A stretch of 64,000 nucleotides of DNA, taken from Ciona savignyi. Its lineage: Eukaryota; Chordata; Ascidiacea; Phlebobranchia; Cionidae. The translations under genes and the position numbers were made by a program. The stretch is taken from contig CH003236.1 of assembly GCA_000149265.1 (NCBI GenBank), positions 72,842 through 136,841 on the forward strand. Reading direction: 5' to 3'. Positions 21,201 through 32,600 of the stretch are shown here, piece after piece. The notes beneath the pieces are model-generated. The model searched no databases, was not told the DNA's origin, and worked only from the letters and a program-made list of their open reading frames with translations. Each line of letters opens with the position of its first letter. Positions within the stretch are counted from its first letter, which is position 1.

Positions 21201-24200
21201 ATCATGGTAATACCTCTGTAATCATGGAGAAAAGTGGTTTTCAAAATTGGAGGAATCATAGTAATAAAATAAACTGATATTCCAACCTTGCATTAAGGTT
21301 CACACAAGTCATGTGGTGCGTGGGGCTCACACGAACGGCTCGGACACCTCGTGCATAAACTTCGCCCACGATAACGTGACGTTCTGCACACGAGGAGGGG
21401 ATGAAAGTGTGAAGCTGTGGGATCTGCGCAAGTTCAAACATCCAGTTGCCACAGCAAGCGACCTCGATAACTTCTTTCCTGTGTAAGTGGCACAGCATTT
21501 CCTAATGGTGCAATTTTATTGGGGGTCGCTTGGTTAAATGGTGTCCTGTTTGACCGCAGTGCTAAAGTTTTATGAAATCAGTCACTTTGTAGTCAGTTTT
21601 ATTCTTTAGTAATGCACTTATTGTATGTTGCCTTAACCTCGTCATATATATTTCCTGAATAACATCCAAAAACCTTGCTGTAAGGCATGATGATATTTTT
21701 TTATGATTACCCATGTTATAATACCCCCTCTGTTTTTCCATGTTTAGAAGTAAATCTGAGTATCTTATTCTGGGTTTTATAACTAACTTTGAAATTCATG
21801 GTGGACATAACCAGACAGGTTTGGGATTCGATTCTCATCCATTACCAATTTACAGTGATGAAATGATGTAAGCATCCAGTATCCAACAATTAACCTAAGT
21901 ATCATACAGAACGGATTGCATATTCAGTCCGAATGAGAAGTTGCTGGTGACCGGGACCTCAGTGAAGAGAGGAGCAGGACGGAGCAAACTTGTCTTCCTC
22001 GATCGAACCGACCTCCAAGTTGTCAGTGAAATCGATGTTGCTGATGCGGTAAGTCAGGGTTTCTTCTATTACCATACAATTTTGTTTGCTAGATTTTCAG
22101 CTTAAAACAGTTTTACTGCTCAATATGACTATACATCATTGTCAGTTCCTGTAGACATTACTTTAGTAGGTGCAAATATGCTTTATTTACCTAGGAATAT
22201 TGAAATAAATTCTGATACACATTGGCAACAGCAGTTAAAAAAAAAGTTCTGGCAATCACATAGCAAGGCGTATTTTTTCATCTGCATTTGAATGTCTACA
22301 GTGTGAACAGAATCGAGAAAGCAACCATAAGACAGTAGAGTCGGATATCTTGGCATCGGAGGAAATTATTTACTCAATGTCAACTCCCACAGAGCGCCAT
22401 CCGGTGTTTATGGCATCCCAAACTCAACCAGCTGATGGTGGCAACCGCTGACGGAGACATAAAGATCTTATATGATCCCGAGCGAAGCACTCGAGGCGCT
22501 ATGTTGTCTGTTGTTAAAAAACGAAAGAAAGTGAACCAGGAGGATATTTTCGTGAGACACAAGATTATCACTCGTAAGTTTGTTTCTTTATTACCATCAC
22601 CCTACAACGGTTGTGAGGAGTTGGAGATGTCATTTATATCCTAGAGTTTAAGGAAGCCATTTTATCACTTATCAATGTGATGCACCACGGACCAGTAGCT
22701 AAAGCTACTAAAGTGTGTTTTATGTAAATTAGATTTGCTACTGTAGTACTGTGAAGCCATTAATCTATTAGGTTTAGGCAAACAAAGTGTCATGCCTGAC
22801 ACGACCGACTAGTTATCAGTGGATTTTAATACAACAACCTTTTACCCGAGGCATTAACCCACAGAGCCGTGAGGCTTTACATTTATCCAATATTATCTTG
22901 ATTGATCATTTTTTAGAAGCATTTCTCTTTAAATGGATTTATTTCAGGCAGATTATGACAGTCAATATAATACTTGTTTTTAATTATTTTTAGAAACAAC
23001 GACATAATCATGATTATTCATTGAAAACAAAAAGTCTAAAAAGTGATTCATTTATTAGCTGTCATCTTTTTCCCTCGAATTTATCAAAATTATTGTTTTA
23101 AAAACCATTTGGATAGCCAAAGCCTTTTCAAGTCTGGATGAAATATTTCACGATTCAGTTTCGTATATTTTTTAAAAATTAGTGGTCAATGTGGGACTCT
23201 AACCACCAACTTTCCACAAGTACGTCATATCTGACCTATGACGTTATTTTAGTTCAGCTGGAATTTTAATAACTTTCAATTTGTTCAAATAATGAACATG
23301 TCCCCACTGCCAATATTTGCTTAGCTGGTTTGATTATCATTCCAAACAAGATGAGACTAGTTTTATTCCACAATTTTGATGGGTGGATAATTTACATTTA
23401 CATAATAAAAAGACCTTTAACCACACGCAACTATTTTTGTAATACCACGGAATTAATAGACTGTCAAACAATACATTTTAGAAAGAAATTGATTTGAGTT
23501 TACGAATAACAATGTGATTTTCATTGATAATAGCTGATAATGTTTCTAACACACTGACGCAAAAAAAGATTTTTCAAATATGCAGCTCAGTTTTCATCCC
23601 CGCCATTATGTTGCAGCTTATTCGCTCCCCTTGTATCGTGAGGATCGGGAACGGAGCACCAGGAAACAGGAGGAGAAAGACCGGAAGGATCCAGTCATAT
23701 CTCACAAACCAATGGCTCCTCTGTCTGGCCGCGGAGGTACCTTCTTGTGCTCTGCGGCACACCTTGTGGCCGATTTTATTACAGAAACTATATTACTGCG
23801 TGGAATTTTGCACATCACACTTCGTTTTAAACATTTACCCGATAAATGGCCACCTGTCTATGGATGTTTGTTTTGATTTTAGTGCGCTATTGGATGACTA
23901 CGTTTTTTTATCACAGGATCAATAGATACCGTATGATAACAGTGTAGTTGCTCGACTTTTATCCCACGGAATGGAAAACCGCAATGAATGTTAACACAGG
24001 CAATTGTCACTTCTACGAAAATGTATAGAAAATTTTAAAACCCAAGTCAAAATACCCCAAAATACGCAATACAACATGTCCTATATTATTATTTTTGTTA
24101 TAAATAAACCTTTACAATGTTGATCTGCAGGTGCCGGTGGTCGTTTGAAAGCTCACGGCAGCACCTTGGCGTCGTTTATCATGAAGAGCATCGCGAAAGA

Positions 24201-24639
24201 CACGCACGACGATTCCAACCCGCGGGAGGCGCTTCTCAAACACGCGTCGGCAGCAGAGAGCAACCCGAGATGGATATCGCACGCTTACAAAGAGTGAGTG
24301 ATTTGCGACCTGACAGGACAAAGTCCGGAAAGAGGGAAACGCGCGCTAAATAAAGAAAACCTAACCCTTAAACCGTACACCAAATTTAAAATTACAACAC
24401 TATCCTTTTTTAAATAGTCATCATATTGGGCAGTTTCCCCATTTCCATCTTTTTCGTTTTTGTCTATTTCTGTGTTACACATAATCCCGTAGTAATGATT
24501 TCATCGCATCAACAGAACCCAGCCCACAACTATATTTCGTACAAGCGACGACAGCCAATCAGAGGACGAGGATAGTCACGTCATAGTGGGAGGAAAGAAG
24601 CGCTCAGATGAACCCGATTCGAAGAAAATGAAACCATAG
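18210..24639 (+). CDS. WDR70: WD repeat-containing protein 70
   Basis: Thirteen exons: 18210-18351, 18806-18857, 19141-19273, 19683-19873, 19939-20092, 20146-20268, 20583-20714, 21298-21482, 21910-22048, 22393-22573, 23617-23736, 24131-24293, 24516-24639; 1839 nt, 612 residues (human about 654). The N-terminus has the family motif GFGGFGKKAKTFDLQAIFE, then an acidic DEIIGPPLPPP segment and DDDDDSSDASDNEE. WD40 blades follow: HEVVLKHGVKPVSALSLDPS, TGGHDFEMKFWDFAGMD, GDQYLNDM, EFMTCSNDGTVRTW, SYSRDGKLLATACNDGS, RGGDESVKLWDLR and IRCLWHPKLNQLMVATADGD. The basic tail RSTRKQEEKDRKDP and DDSNPREALLKHA is also conserved. WDR70 is a nuclear protein tied to CUL4-DDB1/RNF20 histone H2B ubiquitylation in DNA-break repair in other animals. 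The exon-1 donor is weak (G|GTTCGT). Confidence 0.95.
18376..18500 (-). repeat. SINE 3' half
   Basis: Starts AGGATAGGATATTCATG (reverse of the pentamer tail) and runs through GGGTTACCAGAGCTATTG; the tRNA head is missing. It sits in WDR70 intron 1 only about 24 nt after the donor. Confidence 0.85.
23957..24012 (-). repeat. Degenerate SINE 3' fragment
   Basis: TTTATCCCACGGAATGGAAA and GTTAACACAGGCAATTGTCA match the 3' end of the SINE. It lies in WDR70 intron 11. Confidence 0.5.
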
Positions 24640-26179
24640 CCGCTGGGGGGTTTCCCCAATTGCGTCATACCCAATGGTTTCATCTTCGTCAATGAACTGG
24701 GGTGTCATAGAACAAAAGTAACAATCGATGCTCCGACAAGCAGTGAAAGTATCTACGTCACAGACGTGTGTAAATTGAAAGTTGATTGGCACTCATGACG
24801 TCAGAATACGCGATGTATTTGCTCTGATAGATGGGGCCTCCGGTGGAGACAAATAAAACAAACCGCTCCAAGCGTCCATTGTGCATTCTCCCTCGGCGGC
24901 GTTATTACAGAAAGCAATCGCACGTGTCACGCATCGTAATTGATAGATTTCCTATTTCCAATTGACGTCAGCAGGATAGCGGCAGCCACGGGTGATAATC
25001 CACGATTTCTAGTAAGTGCTGCGAATAGTGTTGATTCGTCAATATCGTTTCTCTTGTCGTGTTATTAAATAACGTTGTAGACTTACTGTAATCGAGTTTG
25101 ACCAGGTGTCCAATGATCCCTTGTTACCAGGAACATATAAATCAACCTGAACAGTTAAAACTCGATTTAGGACAGAATGCGGAATTGCAAAACTGGCGTC
25201 AACTGTCCGTGAGAGTGTAAATAAACAAACCATTCTTAAAATCGAACTGTTCCGATTCGACTTTAATCATGAGGTAACCTGCCAGATCCGTGGGTAAAAA
25301 GTTTAAAACCTGTTGGGTTCCCACCCACGAGGAAATATATCAATCAAGCATTCACGATTTGCGATGTAATACCTCCGACAACTCGGCTTTGGACATAGAG
25401 ATAATTGAGAGTCGTCGCCGCACTCTACCTATTTGCGTTGCCAAGACCGCAGACGCGTGTGTGGTAAGACCTAATGATCATTGATCTCCGTTGAACTCTT
25501 AGTGAGACAATAGACTGTGCCGAGGGGAACTTCGCCCCTGCGGCCACTATTAAGCTCATGTGGTTAGCTCTTGCACTCGTGCTGACTTGCGATTATTGTT
25601 GTCTAATTTGTAAAGTTTATTAAATTAAGACACGAGGCGAATTATCGGCGTTTTCTTGACACCATATAAGGCGTATCACAATTCGGCGCAATCGTATAGG
25701 CAAATACGATCGCGTACTAAACACAGGAATAAATCCGTACACGGTAATGAAATTTTTAACTCGGTTAAGAAAAAATATGCCAAAGCGATAAAATCATTTG
25801 GTTGGTGAAATTAAGCTGTTGAATCACACACAGCGTAGGTGATTCAGTGTTCAGTGCATACGCTTACACGCGGATATATTTATAGAGCAACGGGCAAGAA
25901 AATCACATAACAACTGCATTGTTAACCAAAAAATGTTTAGTACGTTGCCTGTTTGAATCACAGTAACCCTCTATTAGGAAAGAAATACCTACTGATTATC
26001 CCCTAATCTACGGCATGATACAAAATCATACCTAACAGATCTTACAAACGAATATTCATTTCAATTTGACCATCAAAAATGTATACACTTTAGCACTTTG
26101 CACTAACGCAATTCTAACAATATTCATGGCAATAACCACTAATCCTTTATAGGCTACTATAATACTGTTCAGCCGAATT
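24640..26179. other. WDR70 3' flank and intergenic; two CRE palindromes
   Basis: AATAAA at about 24853 may end WDR70. Perfect TGACGTCA palindromes occur at 24796-24803 and 24963-24970. Open frames at about 25039-25233 (minus, followed by a donor-like CA|GTAAGT) and 25290-25484 (plus) match no family I know and are left unannotated. Confidence 0.45.
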
Positions 26180-26289
26180 TTCTAGGCTGGTTATTACGTC
26201 GTTTTCAACTGAAACTGGTCGTTGACTTTTAAAAGGGGCCCAGATTGGAAAATTGGCGAACATCGGCTGAAATGAATTGATTAGTTAGT

Positions 26290-26435
26290 TTGAGTAAACT
26301 AAAGAACCGTTTCATTTATGTACAACACACTGCAATCGCTCCGGTAAGCTGACGGTTTGTCAGGAGGTAATCTGAAGGTTGCCAGTGTGAGAACGATCCC
26401 TTGCGTATTCGTGTGAGGTATTCTGACGATTCTTA
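26290..26435 (+). repeat. Degenerate SINE
   Basis: Retains GTACAACACACTGCAATCGC, TCCGGTAAGCTGACGG and GGTAATCTGAAGGTTGCC in SINE order. Confidence 0.6.
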
Positions 26436-26530
26436 TCCGACCACAAAACCTAATTGTAATGGTAAATGTAAAGCAGCATTGGTTTTAGCGGTGCTTGATT
26501 TAGTTCTGTCATGTCTCATTAAAAATTTGT

Positions 26531-26840
26531 CCGGCCCGGTGGTCTAGCGGTTAAGTGCGTCGCCTTTCAGTCGAAAGGTCACAGGTGCGAAACTGGTCGC
26601 TAGCTAGTCGGTTGTGTTCTTGGGCAAGGCACTTTACGGACATTGCCTGAACCCAGCGGATTAATGGGTTCTACCAAATTGAAGGAACGTGTCTATCTAT
26701 CATATACAACACACTGCAATAGCTCCGTTAACCCGACGATGTGCGCGAGGTGATCTGACGATTGCCCGTGTGATAACCCCCTGGGTTTTCCCATTCACGG
26801 GGATAAACATGAATATCCTATCCTATCCTATCCTATCCTA
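26531..26840 (+). repeat. Full-length tRNA-derived SINE with (TATCC)n tail
   Basis: Best copy in the window, about 310 bp. The tRNA-like head is CCGGCCCGGTGGTCTAGCGG then TTAAGTGCGTCGCC (A box) and GGTGCGAAACTGG (B box). The unrelated body (TTGGGCAAGGCACTTTACGG, GGATTAATGGGTTCTACC) and 3' part (CGACGATGTGCGCGAGGTGA) lead to GGGGATAAACATGAA and four to five TATCC units. Good preservation suggests recent activity; mobilisation would depend on a LINE not present here. Confidence 0.92.
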
Positions 26841-27064
26841 AATAAGCTTGGGTTTTAACCGGACGTCAAAGTGGCATTGCGTTAGGATGGTCCGCAGAAA
26901 AGTTGTAGTGTAAAATCCAGCCATTACCGAGTCGGTCCCTTTTCTTTATGCCATCCATGCATTTGTATCCCTTGCAGTAAGCACTAAATTGTAATCATTT
27001 TCGCGCACCTAGCGATTGTTGCTTAGGTACACTGGATTTAAGATTAAAAAAACTACAACGCAAT

Positions 27065-27175
27065 ACGATTTGCTCCGGTAATCCAACGGAGCACACCTAG
27101 TCATCTTACGAACCTGTGTGATAACATCCTTGGTTGTCCCCTCCACAGGTATAAGCACGAGTATACTTTCTTATT
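27065..27175 (+). repeat. Degenerate SINE 3' fragment
   Basis: TTGCTCCGGTAATCCAACGG, GTGTGATAACATCCTTGG and CACAGGTATAAGCACGAGTA follow the SINE 3' half. Confidence 0.6.
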
Positions 27176-29015
27176 TTACCACATTCCTGTTATTCCCGTC
27201 ACCAAAGACACCGCTTTGTTAGTATAGCGGGAATTATAATAGGACGTTTTAATTCTTCGCTAAAACATTTCTGGGTCTTGATTTGGGACTTTTCGAATAC
27301 GCCGCCTTTGTTTGGAATTTCTTGCGTCACAATCTTAATTGTGTTATCATAAACCTTTGTATGGAATGACGCAGGATTGAATATGACATTGCACATTTTG
27401 TACATTTGTCTTCAGTTGTTGTTTTAATTGACCCATCAATATGACGTAATCAAAATTGACACGACAACCGATCTATTGTAAGCAGCGTGAAACAGGTGCA
27501 AAAATGCAGCGAAACCGAGCTTTTGATCAATGCTCTGTCAAGCGTTCCTTCGCCCTGTGCAAATAATCGGATTCTGTGACGTCACAAAGGCCTTTTGTTG
27601 ACAACCTTGATCTTCATTCATAAATCGGAAACGAAATATTTGTTCTCACATTATATGAGACACCGCCTTAAATCACTAAACCATATTTGTTGATTGTGTT
27701 GCGTAGTGGAATAAGGCATTGATACGCAATAATGAAAGAGCTGCGTTGTTCTATCGAATTGCAGAGACGCTCTGCCTTCCCTTTTATCTCCGGTCATTCA
27801 CCTTCCCAATATTTGCATTGAAACCACCAATATCGCTTTCGTCCTTTATTTTCATTGTTTATGTGGTTCCACCACGTCCATTATTCACCGGCTACTAATT
27901 TTTATGGACTGTTCTATTTTGCACTTACCACACAGTGCAAATTAGCTTAGTACGGACGCAATCGTACCTGCAGCAACCCAACAACGATCAGATATTATGA
28001 GCTTTGGTTGAGTTTATTCTAGTTTGTTTCATCTTTGTTTGGAATGAAAACGCGCTTGTAGACACATAGATATAGTCACTGAGGGGTAAAATGGATATAT
28101 TGTTTAGGGATATGGTAACATTGGATAAAAAGGGCATTAAAAGTTAAAGGATTGCCTTCTTAGCTGTTATACGAATAATATAAAAATACCAACAAATGTT
28201 TTGCCGAAGGTATACCTAGTATAGATACTATTTGTATAAAGCTGTCATTTTAAAAGTAAACGTAGTGTCTGAGGTGAGCGCGAATTAACCGACAGAAAAT
28301 TGGTAAACTTTCACTTAAAAAAGTCTACTATAAACTTGTTACGTAGTTTTATCATGATTTTTTACGCGCTTTGATATAACTTCTAATGTAGCATCTGTTG
28401 ACACAAAAAGGACAAGGGTAGGTCTCTCAACGCCTGATGTGGACTTCCATCCAGATCTCATGGATCACACGACAGGACTATATCTGAGGGAAGATTGTTT
28501 TAAAATCAATGTTACAAAACCAAGATTTAATAGTCTTACTTTTAACATTTTTTGTTGGCGAGTGTGATTTTAAGTCACATTTGAAGACTGTTGAAAGACA
28601 AATTACCAACAGGTTAGTGTAAACAAAAACAAACTGTGTTTTATTTTTCTTAAAGTATACATTACACATTCCGGTCATTTATTTCAGTTTTATAGGTTAC
28701 TGGGGAATTTCGTAGAGCTATTACCAAAACATTACTAAACACATCTTTCCTCAAACCTGATTGGATATTTTCTTTCGGTCTAAATATGCGTTACAGTTAA
28801 TTTCGCAGATGGGTAAAAAACAACAGAGAAAACGAATACAACCAAGATAAGTCCCATTTTCTAAAAGAAAAAATTATTGCGAAGAGTTATTGAAATTGTA
28901 TCATCCTGTTAGATATTTTGTAGGTCTGGAAAACTTTTCCGTGGCGATATAACACAACCCCGACAAGACATCTGTATATTGTGTCCCTTATTTCTTACTT
29001 TTAGAAAACGGTGAC
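27176..29015. other. Intergenic; no gene seen
   Basis: A perfect TGACGTCA lies at 27577-27584. Open frames are under 70 codons with no family resemblance. Confidence 0.5.
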
Positions 29016-29016
29016 C

Positions 29017-29300
29017 AGTCAACTGAACCCCTTACAACTTAACCCCTTACAACTGAGCCCCTACAACTGAACCCCTTTACAACTGAACCCCTTTTAACCG
29101 AACGCTTTTAACTGAAAAGGGGGTTCAGTTGTAAAGAGGTTCAATTGAAATGGGTTCAGTTGTAAAGGGGTTCAGTTTAAAGGGGTTCAGTTAAAAGGAG
29201 TTCAGTTGTAAGGGGCTTAATTGTAGGGGTTCAGTTGTAAAGGGTTCAGTTGTAAGGGTTCAGTTGTAAGGGGTTCAGTTGTAAGGGGTTCAGTTGTCAT
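29017..29300. repeat. Fold-back minisatellite (inverted arrays of a 15-16-bp unit)
   Basis: About six copies of AACTGAACCCCTTAC-type units in one direction (29017-29112) meet about eleven copies of the reverse complement GGGGTTCAGTTGTAA (29113-29300) at an A+T-poor centre near AACTGAAAAGGGGGTTCAGT. The single strand could fold into a long imperfect hairpin. Outer ends read CAGTCAACTGAACC and GGTTCAGTTGTCATGG. It looks like a fold-back transposon or a minisatellite with an inversion. No coding sequence. Confidence 0.85.
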
Positions 29301-29511
29301 GGAACCTAGAAAACACGACACTGCTTGAATATAAAAATGAACGAGCTTAATTTAAGCTAACGATTCGTGATTCTTTATGTCATGTTTTATCACCGTGAAT
29401 GAAAAAATTAACCCACGTACACACTTCAAATTTTACGGGAAATACACAAGGAAGTGTTATTACTTGGACAATAACTACACAGTAATAACTAAATCGTTGG
29501 GTTGTACGGTC

Positions 29512-29625
29512 GTGCGGCCGAATGGTCAACGTGACCGATACTTATATCGACTCTTATACAAAAAAACGGTACTGGTGACCCATCATGAGTTCGAAACTTG
29601 GCACGGTATAAAAAAATGGAAAAAA
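29512..29625 (+). repeat. Possible second tRNA-like SINE family, copy 2
   Basis: CGGCCGAATGGTCAACGTGA, CCGATACTTATA and GAGTTCGAAACTTGGCACGG match about 10016-10130. Confidence 0.4.
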
Positions 29626-32600
29626 AAACTAATCGTTGGTCACCGGAGGTGTTGTCATGTGTCGTGTGTTGTCCATAAATAAGACGCCTTTTTAGTTATA
29701 GTAAAACACATTAATCCATTAGGTTCAATTGATGTTTTTTCTTGTCCAAGAACTTAGCCATCTAATCAACAACTGTCTCAAATCCACAACCTTTCGCGTA
29801 TCCGGGGACCAACGCTTTTACCGATTGTGCCAACCAGCCGAAAAGAATATTTTTTCATTTTTTTTACTGTTGTTATGGATGTCAAGTTTGATTCAAACCG
29901 CTGTGGAGAATGCAATGCATACCTAATATAGCCTCTTAAGGTTTTACACGTGGACGTTGATAATCATCTGACTACTTTGGACAAATTATTGGATTATCTG
30001 TTGAGATGATATTTCGGTAAATGACATGAGCAGACTAATCCTTGTATTATATACTTTGTACTCGGTTTATTGTTTTGTTGGGACATAGCGTAATGCGCCA
30101 TTAACGAAACCGTGACACGCTTCGCCTCCAGCTAGCACCATAAATAGCCTGCTTACGTCACCACGTCGTTTCGTCGAAGTTCAGTTAAACGGGGCCACAG
30201 ACTTCCATTGTTGCGTCACAGTTCACATTTCATTGCCAGAACACACAAACAAGTAATATGGGTTCGATTCCCCAACCCACCGGAAAATAAACTTTTCCCT
30301 AATCAATATGTAGTCCCCGTTTGAACGCAAGGCAATTCACCAGATAACTGCTGACTAACAATAGGGTATTATGTCTAACCATTACCATTCTCCCATCATA
30401 GTGAGGAATGTTTATCAGCAGCCTGTTCGTCTGACCTTCTTCTTATTCGGAGACAAGAGTTTTATTGTGACGTCCGCAGATTAGGTTGTAATTATTCGAA
30501 AACAAACTTCGTTTCATCGCTCTGTATACCGACCCTGCTTCTCAACAGCAAACGGCTTTAACAAATCTTCTCTGGTGGTGATCGGCTTAGCCACTAATGT
30601 GTCAGATTCAATACAATCGATCGCTTATTTCCGTACAAACCCAGTCTGCAGTGATGTCATTCGTGTATATAGAGTTACAGAGTAACCTAGTACCGGTAGT
30701 TAATCCATCTCATAAAATAAGTATAAAAATCCATCAACCACACCTCAAATCCCCCAACTTTCTCCTTGGGTAATAAACACGTCTATGAAATCATTCATGA
30801 TGAGAAGTAATCATGACATAAAACAGAAGCCAATATGAGGTCATAAGGTCAATGATCCGGTGTCTTAATGAACTCAATGGGTAAACTACGGGGCGCCATG
30901 ACTTTAATTTACATTCCTCTTTTGTATAATAAAGATCGCAGCCATTTTATTCAAATGCTTGATTTTTTATCTAACATGTTTTAACGAATGTCACATCGCA
31001 ATTGTAAGTCTTTTTTTATTGATAAGTTTATATATTCCATTACTCGAATCAAAGTAAAAAATATTGAGTACACAAAGATCTTCATTGATGTGCCAATATC
31101 CTTCGCTTTTATACCGTGGTAGTTCAAATACACCAATTCAGAATATTCGATATATAGTCATCTTAAAGTCATCATCAGCCTTTGTCTGCACACTTTTCGA
31201 CCGCAGCTTGATGGCGCCATATTTATTCATTCTTTTGATTTGGCTTACGAACAATTTAGTCCTACGTGGCCGATGGATTATCAGCGCGACCGCATTTTGT
31301 ACTGTCGATCATTCAGAAATTCCGGTCAGCCCCGAAAAGAAAGAACATTTCTTTGTAAGTGATGTCATCACCTTTAACATAACATTTTTAACTCCGTGTG
31401 CCGCTGCGATATATATTTAAATATATACTTTGGTAAACAAATTATATCTCAGTGTAATTACACTGGAGCTATAACATCCAATATGTTACTATTTGATACA
31501 AAAATAGGATCGGTAATTAACTTTCATTTCAGTGATGGCTAAATATAAGTTGGTTGCTTAATAGTCGTTCCTCAATACTAAGTAATGATATTTCATTATA
31601 CGTGGATCATATGCTTATAATGCTATAACTTGGACCTACCGTAGTGGATTGAGGCGTGAGCTGGATTACCGTGTGTAAATGTACTGTTAGGCTGATTATG
31701 ACTCTGTCACATGTCTTACATTGTCTTTCACTCATATAAAAATGGCCATAAACGCGATAATTGGAGCATTTGCCTATCCAAAGGTTTTTTTATTCAGGTT
31801 AATTTTTTTTATTCTATATTTTATTCAAAATGTGCGCTCATTATGTCACATTATTTCGTCGTAATCTGTTTATTCGGTAAAATAGTATGCAACGTTATCT
31901 GTTGTGTTAATACAATTAACTAAGCCAAGCCCTGCAAATTAAAGCTTTACTTGTGTTTGCAATGGGCATGTGTCATAACCGCATACATTGTAAATCTGGT
32001 ATATCTATCCTCAGCCAAGTTTTTAACTTTGGTTATTATGTTATAAACAATTGGTCTACCATGGTATACAATAGGCTACGCTGGTGTTTATTTATATTTA
32101 ATTTATCTGATAGGGTTAACATAAACCACTGGTTGCGATACCGCAAACGTGTGACCTAGTCCTTCGGCGCTACAACACGATGAACCTATAATTCCGCCTG
32201 GTGAGGTAATCAATGATGAGCACTAGCACTACATAAATACGCCTTGTGCTGATACCTACGTTTCTCCATGCCGATCCTTACCACAAGGATGGTTGGGTCT
32301 AGGAGTGGGGCCAAATCCTACAGTAACTTATGAATGAACGTGATTGAATAACGACCATTACTACATACCGCGAATTGACATTGATTGACAAGAATTAAAA
32401 ACTTGATTAATGAGCTTGATTAATGAGGTTCTCATATCTTGAAATTCTTAGATTTTTGCTATTTATCTGAGTTAACTATAAACTATAAAAAAACAGAGCT
32501 CTTATCCCATATTTGGTTAGTAATCACCAACATATACAAATATGATGCGAATACCAAGTTAGATGCCGTGTTTTTGCGACAAAATATATGACATGATATT

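Noticed and set aside
23524-23925. A 133-codon frame overlapping WDR70 exon 11
   Set aside because: It is an alternative frame of the exon; the conserved RSTRKQEEKDRKDP reading is in another frame.
25039-25233. Minus-strand frame ending at a donor-like site (LYVPGNKGSLDTW)
   Set aside because: Could be a lone exon, but I found no partner exon and do not recognise the sequence.
29017-29300. CRISPR-like array
   Set aside because: The units are contiguous with no spacers and switch orientation; this is a eukaryotic minisatellite.
30259-30290. tRNA T-arm-like GGGTTCGATTCCCC
   Set aside because: No acceptor, D or anticodon stems around it.
31064-31420. A 118-codon open frame with a hydrophobic stretch
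   Set aside because: No family resemblance, no splice context and no conserved motif; likely chance in A+T-rich DNA.
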